A DNA stretch of 64,000 bases from contig CAXXVV010000013.1 in assembly GCA_963678305.2 (NCBI GenBank), positions 186,001 through 250,000 on the forward strand, read 5' to 3'. The DNA is from G963676655 sp963678305 (GTDB lineage Bacteria; Verrucomicrobiota; Lentisphaeria; Victivallales; Victivallaceae). Positions 54,336 to 62,653 of the stretch are shown piece after piece. Each line of letters begins with the position of its first letter. Position 1 is the first letter of the stretch. Under the pieces are notes generated by a model. The model worked only from the letters and a program-made list of their open reading frames with translations, ran no database searches and had not been told where the DNA came from. A program made the translations under genes and the position numbers.

Positions 54336-56876
54336 TTAAAAATCAGGCAGGCCCGTTTGCTTAACATTTATTTTTGCTTGAAGGTTATTAAACTTTTTAT
54401 ACCAGTCCTGGATTCGGCTCATTACATCTGAAGCATCAGGCTTGATGGAACTCAACTCATTACCAAGATCTGCGAAGTCGTTTTTATGTTTGTCATATTT
54501 ATCTTTATTTGTTGTCTGGACCTCTTTCTCAAAGTTTTTCCATATCAAGGACAATTGGAAGAGTAAGGTTTTCGGGTCGGGCGCTGGAGCATCGGAGCCT
54601 CCGTTTCCGCCGCCGCCAGATATGTCACGTTTCATCCGATTGAGTTTTGAATGCAAATCAGCCATCTTGTCACATTCCTGTTTCCAGGCGATGGAATTCT
54701 GGCTTTCATAAGCCTTCTCCGCGTTTTTCCTGATGGTTTCGATTAATTGGTCATAACCGTCCTGATCTATCTCCGGTTTAGCTTGAATTAATTCTGCCAG
54801 AACTTTATCTGTTTGTTGTGCGGTCTTATTAAAAATCTCTCTTGACGGTTCCGGTTTCCAACTGCTCAGACCCTTGATTAATACTTCTATTTCGCTCATG
54901 CAATTCTGTATTTCCGCAGGTTCCGGGTTGGGACTTTTAAACAATTGCCGGCAATGTGCCATTCGTTCCTCAAGCCGCTTCGCGTTGGCTCCGCCGAACA
55001 TGGCTGCGATGCCAGCGGAATTAAGCGCGTCCTGAGCCCGTTCCTCAAGCAGTTCAAATTCTTCCCTGAGCTCTTTAATAGTCCTTGCCGGAGGAATTGG
55101 CAGATCGATAACTATTTCTTTTTGGAGTCCCAGTGTTGGAATATATGCCTGTCCGATTATCTGGTAATTTTTTTGCGCCATCAAGGTTATTTTGAGCTCA
55201 GAGCCAATTGCCAATGTCGTTGGGACATTATCGATTTTGATTTCTCCGAGTAATTCGTTACCTTCGATGATCGGAATCCTGACATGCCCCACTTGATCGG
55301 AAGTTACAGCCGGAACCATTTTTTCCACGGGGAGAGACATACCTTCGGTAAACACGGTATTTAACCCGCTGACCCCCTGGATACTGATCGGCTTTGAAAG
55401 AACATTCCAATCCCCGCCCTCAACCAGGCCGCCTTCGGCGTCAGCAGTCTGCTCTACTGAAAAACGGTGCGTTGTCAATTCCTCCCCGGCGGCTGAACAC
55501 AAAGTAAGAATAAAGTCAGTCACATCATCTTCCGTCAACGGGACGGATTCAAAAGTAAATACACCATGTTCATTAGTGGTTCGCTTACTGCTGTATGAGC
55601 CATCAGGAGTTCTTAAGGTGACGATACATCCCCGGGTATCTTGTATTTTTTCACCCTGGATCACCTGTCCGGTAACTAAAAGATCAGGTAAATCAGTTTG
55701 CGCTGGAATAGTCCCTAACTGCAGGCAGTCGCCGATGAGTTCGCCCGCATCAACCGAACCCGCCAGAATGGCCGCTCCGATCGCGACACACAGGTCCGGT
55801 TCAACCAATAACGGCTTTTGAGCAAAGGCAGCTTCCAGTGCTTCACTGATCAACGGGATATAAGAAGAGCCCCCCACCATAATAATCTCATCCAGATCTT
55901 CAGCCTGCAAAGATGCTTTTTCCAGACAATTCCGACAGATTGAAACTGAATAATCAATGTCTTCTTTGATCAAGGCATAAAACTCATCGCGTGAAATTTC
56001 AAATTCTATTGTGACTTCGTCGCCGGAATGATCAACAATTCCAGTCGATATTTCCGCAAACTCATATACTTCCATTTTCGATAAGGCTATTTTTGCACGT
56101 TCCGCATAGACCATCAACTTGGCGAAGATGGCATTGTCCGACGGGTTTTCCAGATTCAGATTGAAGTCATATCCCTTCGATACTAATTTCTCAATCATCC
56201 ACTGAGCCAGTTTCTTGTCGAAGTTGTACCCGCCTAAAAAACGATCTCCGTCAAACGCCAGAATTGAATCCGCGCAAATTGTGCCGTCACGCTTCTTCAG
56301 GATCGCGACATCGAATGTTCCTCCTCCAAGATCATAAGTCATAATAGTCAAAGGGTCCCGTTCATCCCGGGAACTGTACATTAAAGCCGCGGCAACCGGT
56401 TCCTGCGCGATCTTCTTCACATTCAAACCGGCTTTTTGCCCTGCTGATTCAGTTAACTGTTTAGCCTTTAACGAAAAATACGCGGGAACGGTAATGACTG
56501 CGTCTTCCACCGTCTCTCCCAGGCATTCCTCTGCCATGTTTTTGAGATGCCGTAATATTTCGGTGGAAACTTCTTCCGGATTCAATGCCTTTTCTGCAGT
56601 GAACTCAAATGATTTATCCTCCCCCATATAACGTTTCGCGAACATAATAGGCGGCGGGGACATTCCAGCCCGGCTTTTAGCCTTGTGGCCGACAATTATA
56701 TTGCCTTTTTTATCGCAGGAAATGACTGAAGGGGTGGTCCGACGCTTGAATTTATCCAGGACTACCGTGAACCCCGGGCTTTGCTTAACAGGTAAAAAAC
56801 CTTCGCCAGTCAAGTCTTCAGGAATTGTGACCACGCTGTATGTTGTACCCAAATCAATGCCGATAATTCTACCCAT
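54336..56876 (-). CDS. Hsp70 with Ig-like insert and coiled-coil C-terminus
   Basis: 846 residues. Hsp70 nucleotide-binding domain ~1-375 (GIDLGTTYSVVTIP, YDLGGGTFDVAIL, IIMVGGSSYIP). At ~395-480 a carboxypeptidase-regulatory-like/Ig-type beta domain (LLVTGQVIQGEKIQDTRGCI, HGVFTFESVPL) is inserted, then a beta substrate-binding-like part (~520-620) and a long helical, coiled-coil-prone C-terminus (~620-846) with a Gly-rich linker (SGGGGNGGSD). GGAGG ribosome site. First Hsp70 of the leftward unit, just after the GrpE-like and J-like genes. Confidence 0.92.
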   Translation of the reverse strand: MGRIIGIDLGTTYSVVTIPEDLTGEGFLPVKQSPGFTVVLDKFKRRTTPSVISCDKKGNIIVGHKAKSRAGMSPPPIMFAKRYMGEDKSFEFTAEKALNPEEVSTEILRHLKNMAEECLGETVEDAVITVPAYFSLKAKQLTESAGQKAGLNVKKIAQEPVAAALMYSSRDERDPLTIMTYDLGGGTFDVAILKKRDGTICADSILAFDGDRFLGGYNFDKKLAQWMIEKLVSKGYDFNLNLENPSDNAIFAKLMVYAERAKIALSKMEVYEFAEISTGIVDHSGDEVTIEFEISRDEFYALIKEDIDYSVSICRNCLEKASLQAEDLDEIIMVGGSSYIPLISEALEAAFAQKPLLVEPDLCVAIGAAILAGSVDAGELIGDCLQLGTIPAQTDLPDLLVTGQVIQGEKIQDTRGCIVTLRTPDGSYSSKRTTNEHGVFTFESVPLTEDDVTDFILTLCSAAGEELTTHRFSVEQTADAEGGLVEGGDWNVLSKPISIQGVSGLNTVFTEGMSLPVEKMVPAVTSDQVGHVRIPIIEGNELLGEIKIDNVPTTLAIGSELKITLMAQKNYQIIGQAYIPTLGLQKEIVIDLPIPPARTIKELREEFELLEERAQDALNSAGIAAMFGGANAKRLEERMAHCRQLFKSPNPEPAEIQNCMSEIEVLIKGLSSWKPEPSREIFNKTAQQTDKVLAELIQAKPEIDQDGYDQLIETIRKNAEKAYESQNSIAWKQECDKMADLHSKLNRMKRDISGGGGNGGSDAPAPDPKTLLFQLSLIWKNFEKEVQTTNKDKYDKHKNDFADLGNELSSIKPDASDVMSRIQDWYKKFNNLQAKINVKQTGLPDF

Positions 56877-56890
56877 TTTTTGCCTCCGAT

Positions 56891-57421
56891 CTATTTTTTC
56901 AATTTATATGATTGATGATTATCATTACTATCTGATATTGGCCCCGGTGATTGCGTGGGAATGGCGATGATGGCTTTTCCCATTTTCAAAAGACTGCCGT
57001 TAAGCATAACCGCGGGCTGAACAACTTCTTTAATCATCGGTTCGGTAAGCTCTTTATCGGGAATCTGCGCTATGCTCTCAAACAATTCGACGTAGTCATC
57101 GGAATACATTTCGTTTTCAGGGGTAATTACTTTAATTCCAATTTTTGCGAGAGCAGCCATCAAGCTTTCCATGCTATTCCTGATATGGTTGTTTGCCTGC
57201 TCATCACATTTACTTTTCTGCGCATCTTTCAGCAATGCTTTTTGTTGTAAAACCGCCTCGGTCAGATTCAATAAATATTTTCGGTTAAGGATTTTTGCTT
57301 CATTTGTTTTCTTCAGCTCCGCCTGGAGGATGCGCCACACTATTGACAAAAGAGGTAAATTTGAAATTGTCTCAATCGCGACAAACCTGGGCTGCTCTGT
57401 AATTTTAACTGATGTTGTCAT
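56891..57421 (-). CDS. Divergent GrpE-like protein
   Basis: 176 residues, the normal GrpE length. A helical region (~25-105) leads to a GrpE-like beta domain: LMAALAKIGIKVITPEN, then EPMIKEVVQPAVMLNGSLLK and MGKAIIAI, matching the pattern V...GY...G.LLR.A.V. Overlaps the upstream J-like gene by 4 bases (ATGA) and precedes the Hsp70 gene by 14 bases. Similarity is weak, so the assignment rests on pattern and context. Confidence 0.6.
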   Translation of the reverse strand: MTTSVKITEQPRFVAIETISNLPLLSIVWRILQAELKKTNEAKILNRKYLLNLTEAVLQQKALLKDAQKSKCDEQANNHIRNSMESLMAALAKIGIKVITPENEMYSDDYVELFESIAQIPDKELTEPMIKEVVQPAVMLNGSLLKMGKAIIAIPTQSPGPISDSNDNHQSYKLKK

Positions 57422-57906
57422 TTGCCGTCTCCAGTTAGCCCAAAGGGCGGAATCACTTTCATCTCCAGGTATCCGAAAGATGCCGTTTCCTCCTGAGTAT
57501 TTTCCACATACTCAAGCATCAGGTGTTGCGCCCATGCTTTCAGAAAATTTAAACTTGATATCTGCAACTCATCAAGAGCGTCAGGTTCCAATAAGATATT
57601 TATTTCTTCAATCAAATTTTTTATTGCTTTCATGTTAAGTTTTTCCGACGCATGTTCCAACAGTTCTTCGTACATACGTTTCTCCGGATTCATTATTATT
57701 TCCTCTGCGGCGTTAATTTCTGCGTGAGAGGCTTCTTGCCCGTTAATTACATGGGCTTGCGGGTTGACATCGATGATTGTCTTCGTCCGGCTTATCTGCT
57801 TTACTACAGTCTTGTGCTGTACCAGCTCCCTGGAAACTTTGGTCAGACGAAAAGCAGTACGATAGTAGGGGTTATCTGTAATTGCCTTTTTCATCCATAC
57901 ATTCAT
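57418..57906 (-). CDS. Possible J-domain-like protein
   Basis: 162 residues, AAGGAGAAAC upstream. The N-terminal half (DNPYYRTAFRLTKVSRELVQ, then NPEKRMYEELLEHA) resembles the divergent J-like modules that accompany Hsp70 operons in Planctomycetes and relatives, but the HPD tripeptide of true J domains is not visible. C-terminal half is helical. It overlaps the GrpE-like gene by 4 bases; together with the following Hsp70 it forms an exchange-factor/co-chaperone/Hsp70 set. Confidence 0.45.
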   Translation of the reverse strand: MNVWMKKAITDNPYYRTAFRLTKVSRELVQHKTVVKQISRTKTIIDVNPQAHVINGQEASHAEINAAEEIIMNPEKRMYEELLEHASEKLNMKAIKNLIEEINILLEPDALDELQISSLNFLKAWAQHLMLEYVENTQEETASFGYLEMKVIPPFGLTGDGK

Positions 57907-57917
57907 ACAGTTTCTCC

Positions 57918-59177
57918 TTAAAATTGCAGTGAATTAAGTAACTCTTTATATTTATCCAGCTCTTGTGACGCATTCTCGTCATATTCATATGACAAAGATT
58001 CTTCAGTGTATTGTATTGCAGATTCCAATAAGTCGGTTAAAGTTGAGAGAAGAATATCTTTGCTGGTCGTTCCGGCGCTCTCCATTACATCTCCAACTTT
58101 AAGGCCAAGACAAAATACGTAATTCCGTAAAAAAACGGGTAGCATTTTAGTGATTTCATGACCGCTCGGAGCTGACGCATACGCAATTCTGCCAAAATCG
58201 ATGGCCAGCATGAACGAATCCATTGCCAGATCCCGATTTACAATGGAGATCCGTTCAACATTGTCCGGCAGTAAACTGTTGTTGCGGTCAAAGCTGTGAT
58301 AAAATATTTCTTTAACCATATCAGCCAAACCAATTTTAGCGGTCGGATTATTGGCAAAATCAGCATGGGTCGTCAATTTTATTGAGAAAGGTCTTATTTT
58401 TTTAGTAATACTGACAATTTGATCCCAGTCATCTATATATGAACATGAATGAAGCCAGTTCTTTGCAACGTCTATATATGCACACAAGCCCTCAATATGT
58501 CCGGGGAACATTTTGAGAAAAGCTTGAATCGTCTCCAAGGCTGAATCATAATCCCCGGCGTTAATTGATTCCGGCATTGACCGGGTCATGTCATCGTAAA
58601 CCTGTCTCACCAGACGCAAAGATACTGCGGGGGGAATTTGAGCGGCATTTACAATATCCACATGTACAGCGGCACGGTCCATGTTGCCGCATTCGTGATA
58701 ATATGCAATAAAAGCGACATGAATATCTAATAAATTTTCATATAAATTCTTGCGGATTTTTGCAACATGTTTCTGGGCCTTGTCTTCGCTTATTTCACTA
58801 TCGCATTTTATCATCTTGGCTGTCATTTCCCGCCAGAATTGACCGGAAGAAATAATTTTTCTCCAGAATTCCAGCGCCAGGCGCCAGAATTTTGCCGCCC
58901 GGGGATCGTTTTGGGTTTCCAAATCCCAGGCGTAAGCGTGATAGGCTATTGCCAGGTGATGAGTAATCCTGATATTTTCCGGATTGTTTTTGCAGGCGGT
59001 CTGAAACATATTGATGGATTTCAAGGTATAGGGAAGCGTTCCCCTTGATTGACCGTCACTGTCTTTCTCCTGCATCAAGTCCCAGGCTAAACTTAACAGA
59101 TAACGATCTTCCTGCAAAGTCGTTTCGGTTCGAGTTTTCCTTGTAATAGATTTGATTTTTTTCAGGTCAATAGTCAT
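57918..59177 (-). CDS. Alpha-helical, TPR-like protein
   Basis: 419 residues. Repeated helix pairs, e.g. SINMFQTACKNNPENIRITH, GNMDRAAVHVDIVNAAQ and AGDYDSALETIQAFLKMFPG, fit TPR/SEL-type solenoids. No catalytic motif, signal peptide or span. Starts 8 bases after the kinase-TPR gene ends, and is followed by the J-like gene 11 bases on. Probably a scaffold linking the kinase with the chaperones. Confidence 0.65.
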   Translation of the reverse strand: MTIDLKKIKSITRKTRTETTLQEDRYLLSLAWDLMQEKDSDGQSRGTLPYTLKSINMFQTACKNNPENIRITHHLAIAYHAYAWDLETQNDPRAAKFWRLALEFWRKIISSGQFWREMTAKMIKCDSEISEDKAQKHVAKIRKNLYENLLDIHVAFIAYYHECGNMDRAAVHVDIVNAAQIPPAVSLRLVRQVYDDMTRSMPESINAGDYDSALETIQAFLKMFPGHIEGLCAYIDVAKNWLHSCSYIDDWDQIVSITKKIRPFSIKLTTHADFANNPTAKIGLADMVKEIFYHSFDRNNSLLPDNVERISIVNRDLAMDSFMLAIDFGRIAYASAPSGHEITKMLPVFLRNYVFCLGLKVGDVMESAGTTSKDILLSTLTDLLESAIQYTEESLSYEYDENASQELDKYKELLNSLQF

Positions 59178-59185
59178 AATGAAAT

Positions 59186-60520
59186 TTACTCTTGAGGAAA
59201 TTTTTCGGCTTCCTGGCTGAATCTTTTTGCTATTTGCGGGTTCAGTGATTGATAATAACTGGCCATTGCCATACAGGTGTAACGATTTTTCTTCCGGCTG
59301 TATCCTTCCGAGGCTAAACTCCCCGCTTCTTGTGAATTATTCTTTCGTATCAAAGCCTGCACCATCAAATAATAGGTTTTTCCGTTAACCATATCATCGG
59401 GAACTTGATGTTTGTCTTGATTCAGCCGTATAGCCTGTTCTAATAATTTCTCCGCTCCGCCATGATCTCCTGCCGCGAAACATTGTTCCGCCTGCGACGT
59501 CAAGCTTCTGACCAAATGCCACGGGTTTTCAGTTGTTTTGATCTCGCTGAGACTGATGTCTGTTTGTTTTGCCTTGTCCCATGCCGCTTTAAGTTCAAAA
59601 GCGTCATTATATGTTCGAGATGTCATATCAGGGGCTAAAGCAGTCCGGATCACTTTGCATAAAGCCGGACGTTCTCTCATCTCATAATGACTTTCCAAAA
59701 GAGGAAATTCTTCGATCTGTCTGGCAGCTATATGGATTTTCCGGATCTCGGCCATATTATCGTCGGATGATGATGATAAGTGTGCTCCAACTTGCGCAAA
59801 TGGATTAATTCCGGTAATCATTTCATAAAAAATCAAACCAAGAGCATAGACATCACTTTGAGTGGAACATATATTATGTGAAAAAGATTCCGGGGCCAGA
59901 TACGAAAGGGTTCCCCCGCTTGCCGTGTAGTCCAGTTGATGTTCCATCTTGACCGCAAGGCCAAAGTCCGTGATTTTTAATATATCCCCTGATTTCTGAC
60001 GAATTACCATGATATTCCCCGGTTTCAAATCCCTGTGGACAACTTGAACCGGTTGGCCGTCCTTGCTGTTCCCTCGATGCATAAAAGCCAGAGCCGTAAG
60101 GATCTGGTCAAAATAGTTTATCGAACGTTTAAGGGGCAGGGCGCCCAATTTTAAAAAGCGCTCCAGACTGCCGCCGGGTACCAGTTCCATAACCATATAA
60201 GGGTGGCCTTTAAGCGGAGTATCACTTATGCAATGACCTGCGTCATGGACGGTTATAAAATGTTGGCGAAGCCCGGCGCCGGGAATTTCGTCAACCACCC
60301 TGGTCATAATCAAAGCATCCGCAAATGTTGCCCTGGCTTCACTTTTCAACATCGGGTATTTGGCTATTTTAATCGCCACATCCCGCAATTTTACTCCATA
60401 CGCAATATGCGAGGCTTTGAACACCGCACCAAACGCGCCTTCGTCAAGATAGCGATCCAGGCGATAGCGTTCGTCGATTTCCAGACCTTCCAGTTCACAC
60501 ATTTTTACAACGGAGTCCAT
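59186..60520 (-). CDS. Ser/Thr kinase with C-terminal TPR repeats
   Basis: 444 residues. Kinase domain ~15-310 with all active-site motifs: DEGAFGAVFKASH P-loop, VAIKIA lysine, VVHRDLKPGN catalytic loop, ITDFGLA. TPR-like helices ~340-440 (FAAGDHGGAEKLLEQAIRLN). No membrane span. AAGGAGATAT ribosome site. It is the only kinase in the island with canonical HRD-K and DFG, so likely the main active one; the ClpB-like gene is 20 bases upstream. Confidence 0.93.
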   Translation of the reverse strand: MDSVVKMCELEGLEIDERYRLDRYLDEGAFGAVFKASHIAYGVKLRDVAIKIAKYPMLKSEARATFADALIMTRVVDEIPGAGLRQHFITVHDAGHCISDTPLKGHPYMVMELVPGGSLERFLKLGALPLKRSINYFDQILTALAFMHRGNSKDGQPVQVVHRDLKPGNIMVIRQKSGDILKITDFGLAVKMEHQLDYTASGGTLSYLAPESFSHNICSTQSDVYALGLIFYEMITGINPFAQVGAHLSSSSDDNMAEIRKIHIAARQIEEFPLLESHYEMRERPALCKVIRTALAPDMTSRTYNDAFELKAAWDKAKQTDISLSEIKTTENPWHLVRSLTSQAEQCFAAGDHGGAEKLLEQAIRLNQDKHQVPDDMVNGKTYYLMVQALIRKNNSQEAGSLASEGYSRKKNRYTCMAMASYYQSLNPQIAKRFSQEAEKFPQE

Positions 60521-60540
60521 CCATATCTCCTTGGATAACT

Positions 60541-62484
60541 TTAAAGTTCCACTCTGCTGACCGGTTCCGGCACTTCTTCATTATATTCAGGCGGCGCCAG
60601 TTTCACTTTTAAACTTACCGGCGGGGTAAGCGAATTTTGAATAACAAAATCAATGACCGGAGTAACGATTGTTTGTAAACTCAAACGATTGGTCGCCCTG
60701 GCTCCTTCGCCGATCGCCCCGCAATATTCGCCTATGGCGTTATATATATTCTCATCCACTTCGAGCTCTATCTCACGCTCATTACTTAGTCTTTCTATGT
60801 GTTTCTGTGAAACTCTGCGAGCAATTTCAGTGTAATCGGCTGAACTCAGGGTTTTAAATAAAACCAGTTCATCAATTCGGTTGAGAAATTCAACCCTGAA
60901 ATTACTTTTGCGAAACGCCTCCCGGACTTTTTGCTTTAAAAACATCCGTGAACTTGGCTGGCCCTCAATATCCTGCCACAACTTACTGAGTTCTTCAGCC
61001 CCGACATTGCTGGTTAGAACAACGATACACTGGGAGCCGTCCCGGACCGGGCCGCCTGGATCATCGATCCTGCCTTCATCGATAAATCTCAATAATGCGT
61101 CAAAGACTTTGGGATCGGCTTTTTCTATTTCGTCAAACAATACGACAGAACAAGGTTTATCTCTCAAGCCATTTGTCAGTTTACCTTCACCGTAACCGAC
61201 ATAGCCGGGAGGTGCCCCGATAAAGATATTCATACTTTCCGGCTTATTGAATTGTCCCATTTCCAAAAAAACCATATTGTCTTCAGAGCCGTATACCGCC
61301 CTGGCCAGATCTTTTGCCAATTCTGTTTTGCCGCTACCTGACTGGCCGCAAAACAAAAACACGCCGATGGGGCGGTCTGGGGTTGAAAATCCAAATTTCA
61401 TCCTTTGAATGTACGGCAGAATTCTTTCCACCGCATGTTCCTGCCCCACCAGGTGGTCCAAGATGCGTTTTTTGACCGACTGGATATCAGCAATGCTCAA
61501 ATCATCTTCTTCCTCAAGCAATTCATAATTGTCCGCCAATTGTTGGAGTGATGAAATATTGGCGTTTTCATCAATAAGAATTCTCAAGCCTGAACTCTCA
61601 ACCGCCAGAAATGCCCGGGTAAGATTTTTTTCACTGATGGAAGTTTGACGCTCTTGCCCGGCCAGCTCTCCGGCTTTACTTAATATTCTGACTAGTATAG
61701 GCTGGAAATGTTCTTTATCCAGAATCAGGGATGACCGGGTATGAGACATTCTATTCCGCAGGCTGAGCATTAACGCTTCTGATATATTCTTCGTTAATAT
61801 TTTTTGGCTCAGTAAGCAATATTGGCAGGTCCCGCCGTTGAAATTCAACAGGCCCATCAGCAAGTGTCTGGGATCCGCGATCTCATAGCCCAGCGATTCT
61901 GCTTCAGTCTTAAGCAGTTTCATGACTTTTTTCCCGCTTGGAGTAAAGGAGTCGAAGTCGATACTTCCGGCGGCGTCATCCTTGAAAGGATTGACATTAA
62001 TCGCAGGCTGTAAAGATTTCTCAATATCTTCGCACAACTCACCCAGATTCAAACCTGCGCTTTTGAATAAATGCTTAACTGCCGGAGTTGCATTTTTCAA
62101 CGCACAAAGCAACAACACCGCCTCGGAGACTTTCGATTCTCCGCTTGAGGCTAAATATACCTCAATATCATGTATAACATCAACTGAACTCTGATGTAGA
62201 ATTTCTTGAGAAAACTCTACCAATGGCAGACAACCGGCCTCCTTGCTGACACATTCTGAAAGGCCACTTTTCCAATGTTCCGCGGTCAATCCGAATTTGT
62301 GAATTTGTTTTTGGGTAAGTCCATTTGGAATTAAACTTAAACCCATTAAAAAATGAGTGCTCTCTATTTGCGGACTTTGAGTTTCAACTGCGATAAAAAG
62401 AATATCGTTCAAATCATTTGTATGCATTCTGATATTGCGATCAAACAGTTCAATATTCAACTTGTTCTCTTTAAAAATATTCAT
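60541..62484 (-). CDS. ClpB/ClpA-like single-AAA unfoldase
   Basis: 647 residues from ATG 62484 (GGAAAG at good spacing; 24 in-frame upstream codons discarded). Two Clp N-like helical repeats (~15-140 and ~170-300; IESTHFLMGLSLIPNGLT, ADPRHLLMGLLNF). One D2-type AAA+ module: Walker A GQSGSGKT (about 385), pore loop GAPPGYVGYGEGK, Walker B VVLFDEIEKA, sensor VLTSNVG, and a C-terminal ClpB D2-small domain. The usual D1 module is absent. It should unfold or disaggregate substrates with the Hsp70s. Confidence 0.9.
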   Translation of the reverse strand: MNIFKENKLNIELFDRNIRMHTNDLNDILFIAVETQSPQIESTHFLMGLSLIPNGLTQKQIHKFGLTAEHWKSGLSECVSKEAGCLPLVEFSQEILHQSSVDVIHDIEVYLASSGESKVSEAVLLLCALKNATPAVKHLFKSAGLNLGELCEDIEKSLQPAINVNPFKDDAAGSIDFDSFTPSGKKVMKLLKTEAESLGYEIADPRHLLMGLLNFNGGTCQYCLLSQKILTKNISEALMLSLRNRMSHTRSSLILDKEHFQPILVRILSKAGELAGQERQTSISEKNLTRAFLAVESSGLRILIDENANISSLQQLADNYELLEEEDDLSIADIQSVKKRILDHLVGQEHAVERILPYIQRMKFGFSTPDRPIGVFLFCGQSGSGKTELAKDLARAVYGSEDNMVFLEMGQFNKPESMNIFIGAPPGYVGYGEGKLTNGLRDKPCSVVLFDEIEKADPKVFDALLRFIDEGRIDDPGGPVRDGSQCIVVLTSNVGAEELSKLWQDIEGQPSSRMFLKQKVREAFRKSNFRVEFLNRIDELVLFKTLSSADYTEIARRVSQKHIERLSNEREIELEVDENIYNAIGEYCGAIGEGARATNRLSLQTIVTPVIDFVIQNSLTPPVSLKVKLAPPEYNEEVPEPVSRVEL

Positions 62485-62653
62485 TTTTATCTTTCCGCCA
62501 ATATATATTTTAATTAAAAATTCTGCTTTGAGTTTAGCGAAAGAAAATCCCGCCATTGTATGATGGTTTTACTTCCGTTTCCGCAACGCCGGGTGCAAAG
62601 TTTGATACGGCATATCGCCAACCGCTGTGCGGATAAAAATCAGCAACTAATTA

